A stretch of 52,934 nt of DNA from Polyangiaceae bacterium (GTDB lineage: Bacteria; Myxococcota_A; Polyangia; Polyangiales; Polyangiaceae): NCBI GenBank assembly GCA_022842465.1, contig JALHPN010000035.1:1-52934 (forward strand). The letters run 5' to 3'. Both the position numbers and the translations under genes were made by a program. The notes beneath the pieces are model-generated. The model did no database searches, was not told where the DNA came from, and was given only the letters and a program-made list of their open reading frames with translations. This document shows positions 1 through 8,697 of this stretch, in pieces; positions within the stretch are counted from its first letter, which is position 1, and the number at the start of each line of letters is the position of its first letter.

Positions 1-177
1 GGTCGACGGGGCGGCGTCCTCGGCCGCGCCGCGCCCGGCGTCCGCGGCGCCGCCCGAAGCGTCGGGGTCCGATGCGGGAGGGGGCACCCCGTCGCCCGCG
101 CCCCCACACGCGACGAAGCCGCTGGACAGGGCGAGGCCGAAACCGAGGACAAAAAGCCGCGTGGCGCGAACGTTCAT
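1..177 (-). CDS. lipoprotein, N-terminal part (runs off the window)
   Basis: Reading leftward from an ATG at 177 there are 59 open codons to the window edge. The product starts with a short positive N-terminus (MNVRATR), a hydrophobic stretch and a lipobox-like end (SGFVAC) with the acylated cysteine at about residue 24. It continues into an Ala/Asp/Gly/Pro-rich linker typical of lipoproteins in this window. A purine-rich sequence lies just upstream of the start. The functional domain is outside the window, so no role can be assigned. Confidence 0.7.
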   Translation of the reverse strand, partial: MNVRATRLFVLGFGLALSSGFVACGGAGDGVPPPASDPDASGGAADAGRGAAEDAAPST

Positions 178-309
178 CTCGACCTCCGAGCGAGGTTGGA
201 CGGCCCTTGCCCCGCGCCATTCAGGCAGGTGACGCGTGGCGACGAAAGCGCGCGGACGTGACGAGTTGGGGCGGAACCGAGAGCTCCTCGCCGAGGCTCG
301 ACGACGGCT

Positions 310-484
310 TCAGATCAGGGCGTCCACATGGGCGGCCGTCAGTTGCTTGATCGCGTGGTTGTCGCGGCTCTTCGAAGAGGTGTCGTGGGCGTCCATGGCG
401 TATACCGCGCTGCCCGTCGGCCTCTCGATTCGATCGATCGTGGGGTACCGGCCCAGCGTTCTTCGCGATGCTCTTCTGGTTCAT
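310..484 (-). pseudogene. small gene with a one-base frameshift (about 57 aa)
   Basis: No intact long gene lies between 178 and 534. Within it, an ATG at 484 opens a frame starting MNQKSIAKN. After about nine codons the coherent reading moves by one base into a frame with LGRYPTIDRIERPTGSAVY and, further on, KQLTAAHVDALI before a TGA at 310-312. The second frame has no upstream start, and an internal ATG at 396 would give only 28 residues. The amino-acid composition looks like real protein in both parts. I read this as a small gene broken by one extra base, or a sequencing error. The family is not recognised. Confidence 0.35.
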
Positions 485-534
485 GTCGGTCGCCGGGAGG
501 CGCTGACCGAGCGACGCGAAGATGCCGTCGTGCG

Positions 535-1917
535 CTACCCGTCCGCCTCGATGACGAGCTCGCTCGGATTCTCGGGGTGCACGCGCAGCGACACCGTTCC
601 TTGGAGGACGCTCTGCGCGCTCCTGCCGAGATGCGTCGCGGTCGCTTCGTAGGGCTCGCGTCCGGGCACGCGGACGAGGAGTGTGTACCGCATCACCGGG
701 ATGGTTCCCATCCTCGTGCCGGTCGGGGCGGCGCCTTGGATCTGCCCGGTCGCTTGGAGGCCGTTCACGTGGAGCCACTTCGTCTTGTCTGCGGTCGCCT
801 TTGTCGCGAAGCCGATCGCGGCGAAGAGCAAGCCGACGAGCGCGATCAAGAGGCCGAAGCCGAGGTAGCGCCAGCGGTCGCCGAGGACGGTGGGGTCGAC
901 GGGGCCGAAGAAGGTGGAGACCCCGATCCCGAAGAGCGCGAGACCACCCAGGACGAAGAGGACGCCGAGCGGAATGAAGCCGTAGTGAAGACCGCCGCTC
1001 GACCGGCTCGCAGCGTCCGCTCCCGCCGTCGCGGCGAACGTGGCTGCCGCCTGGGGATGGCTCTGGGCGCACAGCTTCCAGTCGGGGTAGCTCTCGATCA
1101 CGCGCAGAATCGTCTGCCGCGCGTCGCCGCCGGCGCCGAAGCGGTCGCGCAAGAGGGCCACCGCGGCCTCGACCTGCCCGAGGCGCTCGAGAGCGTTCGC
1201 CCGCAAGACGGTGCAGACGTCGTCCGAGGCATCCTCGATCGGAACGTCGCGCGGGCCTCGTCCGAGCACGGTCAGGACGCTATCCATGTCGCCCTTCGCG
1301 GTATCGATGAACGCGCGCGAGAAGCGCCACTCGCTATCCATCGAGAGATCGTCCGACCGCGCATCGCAGGGCGCGAGCCACGCCTCGGCCGCGTCGAGGT
1401 CTCCCGCGCGCGCCGCCGCGCGCGCGAGGAATCCGCGGAGGACCTGCCTGTGGCGTGGCAGCGTCACGACGTCGAGCGCGCCTTCGAGCACCGATCGCTG
1501 GCGAAGCTTGTCGTCGCGGTCCTTGAAGTGCTGCGCGATGACCATCGAGAGGAACAGCAAGCGCTCCGCGGCGTCGAAGTCGTTCGGATTCGTCCGCAGC
1601 TCTTGCCGTGCGCCGTTCCAGATCGAGACGGCCTCCTCGACCTTCCACGCTGCGAGCCCTCCGTCCGCCATCACGTGCGCGAGGTTCGGCGGCGGCAGGA
1701 GCGGCTTTCCGTCTTGCATCCGGAGGCGCGCGATGCGCTCCGCCTCCGCGATCGGTGCGCGGCCCGGCGCGACGACGATCTCGCTGCGCACCGCCATCAC
1801 GTTCTCCGCGTTGCAGAAGCGGCAGCGAAAGCTCCCGCCCGCGACGGTCGCCTGATGCGGCGCCCCGCATCCGTCACAGGCCGCGACGCGAAACGCGTAG
1901 CTGAACGAGGTGTCCAC
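535..1917 (-). CDS. Zn-ribbon / TPR-like membrane protein
   Basis: 460 residues. A zinc ribbon occupies the N-terminus (CDGC about residue 15, CRFC about residue 32). It is followed by a helical region of about 240 residues with TPR-like spacing (for example AARAGDLDAAEAWLAPC). Two hydrophobic segments at roughly 305-330 and 345-370 follow, and then a beta-rich tail resembling DUF3592-type domains (PVMRYTLLVRVPGREPYEAT). The likely topology is cytoplasmic zinc ribbon and TPR, two membrane spans, and a soluble C-terminus. It is transcribed away from the regulator gene at 1996, leaving a 78-base divergent intergenic region. The function is unknown; proteins of this build are frequent in Polyangia genomes. 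Confidence 0.85.
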   Translation of the reverse strand: MDTSFSYAFRVAACDGCGAPHQATVAGGSFRCRFCNAENVMAVRSEIVVAPGRAPIAEAERIARLRMQDGKPLLPPPNLAHVMADGGLAAWKVEEAVSIWNGARQELRTNPNDFDAAERLLFLSMVIAQHFKDRDDKLRQRSVLEGALDVVTLPRHRQVLRGFLARAAARAGDLDAAEAWLAPCDARSDDLSMDSEWRFSRAFIDTAKGDMDSVLTVLGRGPRDVPIEDASDDVCTVLRANALERLGQVEAAVALLRDRFGAGGDARQTILRVIESYPDWKLCAQSHPQAAATFAATAGADAASRSSGGLHYGFIPLGVLFVLGGLALFGIGVSTFFGPVDPTVLGDRWRYLGFGLLIALVGLLFAAIGFATKATADKTKWLHVNGLQATGQIQGAAPTGTRMGTIPVMRYTLLVRVPGREPYEATATHLGRSAQSVLQGTVSLRVHPENPSELVIEADG

Positions 1918-1995
1918 GAGAGGACGTTATCCTGGTCACGCGCCCCCGAGGGAATCCGCGTTGCCAGCGCGTCGTCGCATGCGCGACACTGACGC

Positions 1996-4566
1996 GTGAC
2001 CACTCCCGAGCACGTGCACCCGGGCGCGCCGACTTCGAGCCCGACGCCATGGCGCCCGCGGCGGCTCGTCGGCAGGGACAGCGAGACTCGAGAGATCAGC
2101 GAGAGCGTCACCTCGGCTCCCGTGACGACGCTGCTCGGACCTGGAGGCGTGGGCAAGACCGCGCTCGCGATGACGGTCGCGGCGGCGTGCTCCGCGGACT
2201 TCCCGGGGGGAGTGACCGTCGTGTGGCTCAGCTCCGTGCGCTCGCCCGATCTCGTCGCGGCCGAGGTGGCCGCCCAGCTCGGGTTGCCGAGGTCGGGCGG
2301 GCAGTCGTACGAGGACGCGCTCACCCGCTGGCTCTCCGAACGCGACGCGCTCCTCGTGATCGACAACTGCGAGCACGTGGTGTCTGCCGTCGCCGATCTC
2401 GCCGCCGCGCTGACGGCGCGACTCCCTCGGCTTCGCGTCCTCGCGACGAGTCGAGAGCCGCTCTGGATCGACGGCGAGGTGACCTACCGACTGGCCCCGC
2501 TGGCCGTGGTCGGGCCCGACGCGAGCCTCGAGGAGGTGGCGGAGAGCGCCGCGGTGCAGCTGTTCCGGGAGCGCGCCGGGGCGCGGGCGCGCGGAGCGTT
2601 CGACACCGAGCGCGCCTGCCGTCTCTTCGGGGAGATCTGCCGCCGCGTGGACGGGCTGCCGCTCGCGATCGAGCTCGCCGCCGCGCGCGTGGCCGCCCTC
2701 GATCCCGAGGACATCGCCTCGCATCTGGACGATCTCTTCGCCCTGCTCCCGCAGCCCGCACGGCGCGCCGACGGTGCCCAGCGCTCCCTCCTCGCCACCG
2801 TGGAATGGAGCGACGCGCTGCTCGGCGAGGAGGAGCGGCGCCTGCTCCACCGCCTCGGCGTGTTCGCCGGCAGGTTCGACCTCGCGGCGGTCAAGGAGGT
2901 CTGCGCGAGCGACGGGCAGTCCGCCGCGCGCGTCGCGGATCTCACCGCGAGGCTCGTCGAGAAGTCGCTCCTGCTCAAGCTCGGCGAGGGCGGCGGCTAC
3001 CAGCTGCTCGAGACCATCCGGCAGTACGCCGCCGCGCAGCTCACGGCCGCCGGCGAGGTCGACGCGGTCCGCGAACGTCACGCGCGCTTCTACCTCGGTG
3101 TCGCCCTCCAGGCGTGCGGCGGCCTGATGACCGGGAACGAGCGGCCACACCTCGACGCGCTCGGACGCATCGACGACAACCTGCGCGTCGCGCTCGCGCG
3201 CCTTCTCCTGATCGACCCGCCGGCGGCTCTGGAGCTCTCCGCGGCGCTCCTCCCTTCGTGGTGGATTCGAGGCAGGCTCCGCGAAGGCATCGGCTGGATC
3301 GAGCAAGCGCTCGCCGCCGCGCCGGACGCCCCGCCCGAGCTCCGCGCGACGGCGCACTTCGCCCATGGCTTCCTCATCGCGCAGGACGCCGACGACTGGG
3401 GGGCTGCCGCCAGGTCGATCGATCTCGGCATCGAGCTCCTCGCGAGCGCGAGCGAGCCGCCGCCGGTCCTCGCCATGCTCATCGCCCTCCGCGGGGAGTG
3501 CGACCTCTACGGAGGAGACGCGGAGTCCTACTCGGCGCGCGCCGAGGCGGCGCTCGAGATTGTCCGCCGTCACCCGGACGCGCGCGACGGGTGGCCAGGG
3601 ATGTTCTGCATGTGGCACGTCGCGAACGGGAAGCACGAGAGCGGGGACGCGGACGCCGCGATCGCGATCTTCACCGAGTGCGCGGAGATGGCCGGCCGCG
3701 CAGGCGTGCGCGTCGTGGAGATGGTGTCCTGCAACGCGATGGGGGAGATATGGGACGAGCGCGGAGGCCTCGACGAAGCCCGCCGGCTCTGGGAGCGCAC
3801 CCTCCGATGCCGGCGCGAGATCAACGCGGTCGACGTGGGCCACCTCCACGGCTCGATGCCTCTCACCCTGCTCGCGCTCGCGCGCGTGGTCGCGAAGCAG
3901 GGGGATCTCGCGATGGCGTCGAAGCTCCTGCGGGAGGCGCTCCCGATCGCGCAGGAGATCCGCGACGAGGCGACGGCGGGGCAGATCGCGGCGCTCCTCG
4001 CGCAGACCTCGAACGTCGAGTCCGCGGGGAGGGCGACGCTCCAGCCGGAGGGCGGCGTGTGGCACGTCGCGTTCAACGGCAAGAGCGTTCACGTGCCGGA
4101 CATGAAGGGGCTCTGGCACCTCCGCGAGCTCGTCTCGCGCCCGCGCGTGCCCGTTCCTTCGCTCTCGCTCCTCGCGGCGCCCGCCGAAGAGCCGGTCTTG
4201 GTGACCGACGCCGGGCCCATGCTCGATCGCGAAGCGCTCCGGCAGTACCGCGCGCGCCTCGCCGAGCTGGACGAGGAGCTCGACGACGCCGAGGCCAAGC
4301 ACGACGCCGCGCGTTACGCGAAGCGCAGCGCGGAGCGCGACGCGCTCCTCCAGGAGCTCGCGCGGGCGACGGGCCTGGGCGGCAAGTCGCGGCGGGCCGG
4401 CTCGCCGACGGAGAAGGCGCGCCTCAACGTGACGCGGACGATCCGCCACGCCGTCACCCATCTGTCGACGGCGCTCCCGGAGCTCGCGGCGCACCTGGAC
4501 GAGTCGCTCGCGACCGGCGTCTCGTGCTGTTACGAGCCGCGCGTCAACATCGCCTGGACGACCTAG
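1996..4566 (+). CDS. AfsR/NB-ARC-like ATPase regulator with TPR-like region
   Basis: 856 residues from a GTG start. The P-loop is GPGGVGKT (about 48-55), Walker B is LLVIDNCEH (about 119-127), and the STAND-type GLPLAIELAAAR motif is near 220. This is the ATPase module of AfsR/LuxR-type STAND regulators. A long helical TPR-like region covers about 340-680. The C-terminus (about 735-856) has a charged helix and a TEKARLNVTRTIRHAV segment. This tail recurs in actinobacterial and myxobacterial AfsR-like ATPases. There is no LuxR HTH and no N-terminal OmpR-type winged helix, so DNA binding, if any, must lie in the tail. The next gene is an SnoaL-like protein and the gap contains an inverted repeat, which makes local regulation plausible. 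Confidence 0.85.
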   Translation: MTTPEHVHPGAPTSSPTPWRPRRLVGRDSETREISESVTSAPVTTLLGPGGVGKTALAMTVAAACSADFPGGVTVVWLSSVRSPDLVAAEVAAQLGLPRSGGQSYEDALTRWLSERDALLVIDNCEHVVSAVADLAAALTARLPRLRVLATSREPLWIDGEVTYRLAPLAVVGPDASLEEVAESAAVQLFRERAGARARGAFDTERACRLFGEICRRVDGLPLAIELAAARVAALDPEDIASHLDDLFALLPQPARRADGAQRSLLATVEWSDALLGEEERRLLHRLGVFAGRFDLAAVKEVCASDGQSAARVADLTARLVEKSLLLKLGEGGGYQLLETIRQYAAAQLTAAGEVDAVRERHARFYLGVALQACGGLMTGNERPHLDALGRIDDNLRVALARLLLIDPPAALELSAALLPSWWIRGRLREGIGWIEQALAAAPDAPPELRATAHFAHGFLIAQDADDWGAAARSIDLGIELLASASEPPPVLAMLIALRGECDLYGGDAESYSARAEAALEIVRRHPDARDGWPGMFCMWHVANGKHESGDADAAIAIFTECAEMAGRAGVRVVEMVSCNAMGEIWDERGGLDEARRLWERTLRCRREINAVDVGHLHGSMPLTLLALARVVAKQGDLAMASKLLREALPIAQEIRDEATAGQIAALLAQTSNVESAGRATLQPEGGVWHVAFNGKSVHVPDMKGLWHLRELVSRPRVPVPSLSLLAAPAEEPVLVTDAGPMLDREALRQYRARLAELDEELDDAEAKHDAARYAKRSAERDALLQELARATGLGGKSRRAGSPTEKARLNVTRTIRHAVTHLSTALPELAAHLDESLATGVSCCYEPRVNIAWTT

Positions 4567-4574
4567 TCCGGTCC

Positions 4575-4613
4575 GTTCGTTCCGAACGAACCGTGGACGG
4601 ACGAGGAACGAAC
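4575..4613. promoter_or_regulatory. inverted repeat plus third half-site: candidate operator
   Basis: GTTCGTTC (4575-4582), one base, then GAACGAAC (4584-4591) form a perfect 8-bp inverted repeat. A third identical half-site GAACGAAC lies at 4606-4613. The one-base centre is too short for an RNA hairpin loop, so a dimeric protein-binding site is more likely than a terminator. It sits between the AfsR-like regulator and the start of the SnoaL-like gene at 4640, where a promoter for the latter would be expected. Confidence 0.5.
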
Positions 4614-4639
4614 GCCTCTCGCTCGTGGAGGAAATGACC

Positions 4640-5071
4640 ATGAGCAACGTGGAGTTGGTGAAGGGCGTGTATGCGGCGTTCGGCGTCGGGGACGTCCCGA
4701 AGGTGCTCGGGGCGATGCACGCGCAGATCACGTGGACGGAGACCGCCGGCTTCGTGTACGGCGGTGTCTACCGGAGCCCGCAGGCCGTCCTGGAGAACGT
4801 GTTCGCGAAGATCGCCGTCGACTTCGAGTCGTTCGCGGTCGACGTCGGGCGGCTGATCGACGCAGGCGACGTCATCGTCATGGAGGGGCACTACGTCGCC
4901 AAGGGCAAGCGGACGGGCAAGAGCGTGCGCGCGGCGGTCGCCCACGTCTTCGAGATCTCGGACGGCAAGATCGTCCGCTTCGACCAGTACGTCGACAGCG
5001 CCACGATCAACGCAGTCCTCGGCGCGTCGCGGCGCGTCGACCGCTCGATTTGCGGCACCGAGCGCCAGTGA
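4640..5071 (+). CDS. SnoaL-like / NTF2-fold protein
   Basis: 143 residues starting MSNVELVKGVYAAF. The ATG at 4640 is preferred because a GGAGG lies eight bases upstream; the in-frame ATG at 4634 is too close to it. The pattern is that of the NTF2-like superfamily (SnoaL-like, ketosteroid-isomerase-related): an N-terminal helix, the central LENVFAKIAVDFESFAV region, then VMEGHYVAKGKRTGK and AHVFEISDGKIVRFDQYVD. Members are small enzymes or ligand binders; the substrate cannot be deduced here. It follows the AfsR-like gene on the same strand across the candidate operator. Confidence 0.88.
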   Translation: MSNVELVKGVYAAFGVGDVPKVLGAMHAQITWTETAGFVYGGVYRSPQAVLENVFAKIAVDFESFAVDVGRLIDAGDVIVMEGHYVAKGKRTGKSVRAAVAHVFEISDGKIVRFDQYVDSATINAVLGASRRVDRSICGTERQ

Positions 5072-5115
5072 TCGTGCGCGTGGTCGGCCCGCGGAAACGC
5101 GATACCGTTCCGCGC

Positions 5116-5733
5116 ATGGCCATCGTCCTCCACCATCACCCCTGGTCCCGCGCCGCGAACGTCGTCTGGATGCTCGAGGAGGTCGGCGTCGACTACCGGA
5201 TCGAGCATGTCGACATCATGAAGGGCGCGCAGAAGGCGCCCGAGCTCGTGGCGCTCAACCCGATGGGCAAGCTGCCCGTGCTCGTCGACGGCGACGCCGT
5301 CGTGACGGAGTCCGCCGCGATCGCGCTCTACCTCGCGGATCGCTACGCGCCGAACGTGCTCGCGCCGGCGGTCGACGCTCCGTCGCGCAGCACGTACCTG
5401 CGCTGGACGCTCTTCGCGCCGTCGGTCATCGAGCCGGGCGTGATGGCGAGGGCGAACGGCTGGACGTACAAGGCGAGCCAGGCGGGATGGGGGGAATGGG
5501 AGGCGATGCTCGCGGCCATGGAGTCGGCGATCGCGCGCGGACCGTTCGTGCTCGGTGACCGCTTCTCGATGGCGGACGTCGTCTTCGGCGGGACCCTCCG
5601 CTACATGCTGATGGTGAAGTCGCTCGAGCCTCGTCCGACCTTCGCGGCGTACGTCGAACGTCTCGCCGAGCGTCCCGCATGCCGCCGCGCCGACGCGAAG
5701 AACGCGGACATCGCGAAGGCGCACGGGCTCTAG
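5116..5733 (+). CDS. glutathione S-transferase family protein
   Basis: 205 residues beginning MAIVLHHHPWSRAANVVWML. The N-terminal thioredoxin-like domain carries the cis-proline loop NPMGKLPVL and the glutathione-binding VVTESAAIALYLADRY motif (Glu-Ser at about 65-66). The C-terminal half is the all-helical GST domain (GPFVLGDRFSMADVVFGG, the conserved N-capping box region). It is cytoplasmic. The function is conjugation or reduction with glutathione; the class and substrate cannot be told. It lies 44 bases after the SnoaL-like gene on the same strand, so the two may be cotranscribed. Confidence 0.92.
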   Translation: MAIVLHHHPWSRAANVVWMLEEVGVDYRIEHVDIMKGAQKAPELVALNPMGKLPVLVDGDAVVTESAAIALYLADRYAPNVLAPAVDAPSRSTYLRWTLFAPSVIEPGVMARANGWTYKASQAGWGEWEAMLAAMESAIARGPFVLGDRFSMADVVFGGTLRYMLMVKSLEPRPTFAAYVERLAERPACRRADAKNADIAKAHGL

Positions 5734-5758
5734 GCTCGATCGGTTCCGGTCGACGACG

Positions 5759-6253
5759 TCACCGCGCGGACGTCGCCGGGCCGGCGTCCTGCGCCGCGCG
5801 CGGGACGGCCTGGAGCTCGGCGCACCACTCGATGTGCGGCTCGTAGCCGAACGACACGTCGCGTGAGAAGCGAAAGACGTACGCGACGCCCCGATCGGGT
5901 CGGCACGGCTGCGACAGCTGCACTCGCAGCTTGCAGCTCTCGTCTTCGGACGCGAGCTCGCACCAGCCGGCCTGGCAAGGGCTGCACGTGACGTCTTTGG
6001 GGCAGGGAGCGCAGGGCGGGCTGTAGCAGCCGGCGAAGACGGCCCGCACGTGGGCGGACGCGAGCGCAACGGGCGAGGTGGACCTCGCCTCGGCGCACGA
6101 CAGCGTCCCCGGTGGCGCTTCGGAGATCGTCGGCATCGGGGGAGGGGGTGGCTCGGGTGGGACCGCCTGGCGCGCACACGCCGACGCCACGACCGCGATC
6201 ACCGTCGACGCGACGAGCCACGCGCGCGAGCCGTGCCGATGCAAGCGGACCAT
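5759..6253 (-). CDS. Cys-rich lipoprotein of unknown function
   Basis: 164 residues. The signal peptide ends in VVASAC (Cys about 26), followed by a Pro-rich linker (PPEPPPPPMP). The mature part contains about ten cysteines, including a run spaced CYSPPCAPCPKDVTCSPC, suggesting disulfide-bonded secreted protein. The C-terminal part is beta-like (VAYVFRFSRDVSFGYEP). It converges with the GST gene (25-base gap). The next minus-strand gene, the Kelch-type lipoprotein, lies immediately upstream. No family is recognised. Confidence 0.75.
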   Translation of the reverse strand: MVRLHRHGSRAWLVASTVIAVVASACARQAVPPEPPPPPMPTISEAPPGTLSCAEARSTSPVALASAHVRAVFAGCYSPPCAPCPKDVTCSPCQAGWCELASEDESCKLRVQLSQPCRPDRGVAYVFRFSRDVSFGYEPHIEWCAELQAVPRAAQDAGPATSAR

Positions 6254-6274
6254 GGCGGGAGCCTACATCCTCGG

Positions 6275-7444
6275 TCACCGGGCCATGCAGCCCATCGCGC
6301 TCCGGGCGACGGGCAGGGGCGTCGTGTCTCTCCAGGTGATGCTCATCCCGTTCACCTCACCGACCTCGACGACCGCCGTGACCGTCGCGTCGGCGCCGCC
6401 GATCGCGTAGACGCGCCCGTTCGCGAAGACCGCGCAGAGGTGCCGACGGACGACCCTCATAGGGGTCGACGGCTCCCACGCGAGCTGCTGCGTGGCGTTC
6501 GGCGAGCCGATGAACACGGAGTTGGTCGCGTCGCTCGCCGAGTCGTCGCCTCCGAGGACGAAGACGCGGCTGCCGTCGGTGACGACGCCGAAGGCCCAGA
6601 GGGGCTTCGGGAGGCTGCCCGCCGTGATCCACGGCGTGAGCGACGCGTCGGGGCCGTGGGACGTCATCCATGTGCTCGCCGTGATGGCGAATCCGCCATC
6701 GCCGCGACCGGCGCCACCCAGGGCGTAGAGACGCGAGCCGAGCGCGACGAGCCCGAAGTCGGACATGGCGACGGGCAGCGTTCCGACGACCTTCCACGGC
6801 TGGACGGTCGAAGGCGTCCCGCTGATCGGTGCGGCCACCACCGAGTCATTGAATCCCGTGTCGCTGACCCTGCCGCCCCCCACGTACACGCGATCCCCCA
6901 TGAACGTACCGGGAGCGGCCCAGCGCCCGCTGTTCAGGCCGAGGCCAGGGGCCCCCTGCCAGGCGCCCGGCGGATCGCCTGCCGCCACGCCGACGTCTTC
7001 GCGGGTGGAGGTGAAGCCGGACTGGGGTTGGCCGATGCTCCTGCCGTTGCCTCCGGCGATGACGAGCGGCCCTCCCGGGACATCGACGGTGGTCATGTAG
7101 GACCGGATGATGTCGAGCGCCGGCGCGGGCTCCCAAGGTCCGAGCGACCCGTCGGCGAGGATCGACGCGCGCCGCGCCTCGAGCACGTGCTGTTCGAAGC
7201 CGTCGACGTTGGTCACGCCGCCGAAGACGTAGAGCTTGGTCGCCGGCACCGCGGCCGCCTCGGGCGCAGCGTCGGCCGCGCCATCACCTCCGCCACCGTC
7301 GCTTTCGCCGTCTCGTCCGCCGTCTTGTCCGCCGAGCGTGCCGGCGTCGCCGCCGTCCGAAGCGTCGAAGCTCGCGCACGCCGCCGGCACGAGCATGGCG
7401 AGGGCCAGGGCCGCCGGGACGATGAGGAACCGCATCGGCGTCAT
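6275..7444 (-). CDS. Kelch-repeat lipoprotein
   Basis: About 389 residues using the ATG at 7444 (MTPMRFLIVPAALALAMLV); an ATG at 7435 would also work. The lipobox LVPAAC is followed by an Asp/Gly-rich linker. The rest consists of Kelch-like blades recognisable by repeated hydrophobic-Gly-Gly motifs: LYVFGGVTNV, LVIAGGNGRS, VYVGGGRVSD, LYALGGAGRG, VFVLGGDDSA and VYAIGGADAT. Six motifs fit a beta-propeller displayed on the cell surface or in the periplasm. Such proteins are common in Myxococcota; ligands are unknown. It shares orientation with the Cys-rich lipoprotein downstream (22-base gap), so both may be cotranscribed. Confidence 0.85.
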   Translation of the reverse strand: MTPMRFLIVPAALALAMLVPAACASFDASDGGDAGTLGGQDGGRDGESDGGGGDGAADAAPEAAAVPATKLYVFGGVTNVDGFEQHVLEARRASILADGSLGPWEPAPALDIIRSYMTTVDVPGGPLVIAGGNGRSIGQPQSGFTSTREDVGVAAGDPPGAWQGAPGLGLNSGRWAAPGTFMGDRVYVGGGRVSDTGFNDSVVAAPISGTPSTVQPWKVVGTLPVAMSDFGLVALGSRLYALGGAGRGDGGFAITASTWMTSHGPDASLTPWITAGSLPKPLWAFGVVTDGSRVFVLGGDDSASDATNSVFIGSPNATQQLAWEPSTPMRVVRRHLCAVFANGRVYAIGGADATVTAVVEVGEVNGMSITWRDTTPLPVARSAMGCMAR

Positions 7445-7732
7445 CGTATCGCCGCTGCCTCGAGGAGCGGGCCAAGATCGCGCGGGCACCGCGTCGACGA
7501 GGTGCCGGCCGCGGCGTCACCTCTCGCCGGCACGGTCGCGAGCGTCGCCGTCAGCTTCGCGACGAGAGTGCCGTCGCCGAACACCTCGGACTCGACCGCA
7601 GAGAGTCGAACGCGGGCGAGGACCGTCGGCTCGTCGACGGCTCGCTCCGGCATGAGGCCTCCGATGGTAGCGGCGGGGATCGCCTCGGGCGAGACCCCGC
7701 CGAGGGCGTGGCACGCGGTCCGGCGCGGTGAG

Positions 7733-7858
7733 CACCTGGTGCGCGACACGCGGCGCCTGGTACGCGACGCGCGACACCCGGTACGCGACCCACCGCACCT
7801 GCGGATCGGGTGCCGGCACCTGGGGATCTGTCGAGAACACCAGGGGCGAATCGCAACG
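7733..7858. repeat. six imperfect 21-bp tandem repeats
   Basis: Six consecutive 21-base units begin at 7733, 7754, 7775, 7796, 7817 and 7838. Each starts CACCTGG or a variant (CGCCTGG, CACCCGG, CACCTGC, CACCAGG). The first three also share GTACGCGAC or GTGCGCGAC, and the copies degrade rightward. The 21-base period keeps any reading frame open and would give seven-residue repeats on either strand (for example HLVRDTR-type units on plus). Nothing around it looks like a convincing gene: the stretch 7445-7944 is otherwise without a supported CDS. Confidence 0.75.
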
Positions 7859-7944
7859 CCGTGGCATCTCGCAACGCGTTGAAGTTCTGAGCGTTTCGCG
7901 GCCGGAGCGGGAAGAAAGCCGACGCTCCCGCCATAGATCAAGAC

Positions 7945-8685
7945 GTGAGGTCCCGTGGCGTCGTCCTCGTCGTGCTCGCGCTGCTGTTCGCGCCAGCGAG
8001 CGCCCGCGCCGACGCCGAGGACGAGCACGCGGGGGCGGCTACCGGCCGACGCGAGGTCTCCGCTCGGCGCTTCGAGATGTGGTTCGGCGGCACGATGTTC
8101 GCGCCCTCGCTCCGTGACGCTCGCTTCTCGGGCGCAGGCACGTCCCTCGGCGGTCGTGTGTCGGTCGACCAGACCGGCCGTGAGCTCGGGCTGCGGATGC
8201 CGACGTTCTACGGCGCAGAGCTCGGCGTCGCCTACCGCCATACCTACGTCGCTGCCGGGCTCACGGCCTTCATGGCGACAGCCGCCGGCGGCGCCGACGC
8301 GACGCCGACGAACCGGTACGTGGCGGGGCTCGCGAGCCCGGGCAACCCGATCGCCTTCGGCGGCGCCGTCGAGATCCTCGGCGCGATCCCGATCGGTCCC
8401 TTCACGGCGAGCCTCGGAGGTGTCGCTGGGCTCCGGGCGTTCCAGGTTCCGCTCCACGGCTTCGCGCCTTCCGTGTGCCGGGAGCGAGGCAGGGCGTTCG
8501 CGTGCTCGACGGACGCCACGACCCACGCGCTCCCGTTCGTGCAGCCGCGCGTGCGCCTCGACGTGGCCCTCGACGAGGCGCGCACCTTCTTCGTCGGCGG
8601 ATACGTGGGCATGGAGGTGCTCGGCGACCCCAGCCTGGCGGCGGGGCTCATGCTCGGCTTCCGCGCCGCGAACCTCAGCTTGTGA
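7945..8685 (+). CDS. exported protein, probable outer-membrane beta-barrel
   Basis: 246 residues from a GTG start. The signal peptide MRSRGVVLVVLALLFAPASARA ends at an Ala-x-Ala cleavage site. The mature part alternates hydrophobic and Gly-rich beta segments (YGAELGVAYRHTYVAAGL, EILGAIPIGPFTASLGGVAG, TFFVGGYVGMEVLG). It ends GLMLGFRAANLSL, the pattern of a small outer-membrane barrel. A central loop with two cysteines is also found as an isolated 85-bp fragment at 15718. No specific family is recognised. A GC-rich hairpin follows the stop. Confidence 0.75.
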   Translation: MRSRGVVLVVLALLFAPASARADAEDEHAGAATGRREVSARRFEMWFGGTMFAPSLRDARFSGAGTSLGGRVSVDQTGRELGLRMPTFYGAELGVAYRHTYVAAGLTAFMATAAGGADATPTNRYVAGLASPGNPIAFGGAVEILGAIPIGPFTASLGGVAGLRAFQVPLHGFAPSVCRERGRAFACSTDATTHALPFVQPRVRLDVALDEARTFFVGGYVGMEVLGDPSLAAGLMLGFRAANLSL

Positions 8686-8697
8686 GCCGCACGCAGA

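Noticed and set aside
1936..4731. A 931-codon minus-strand open frame opposite the AfsR-like gene, and similar long frames opposite most real genes
   Set aside because: They are Arg/Ala/Pro-rich shadow frames from high GC codon use. The opposite strand carries the conserved motifs.
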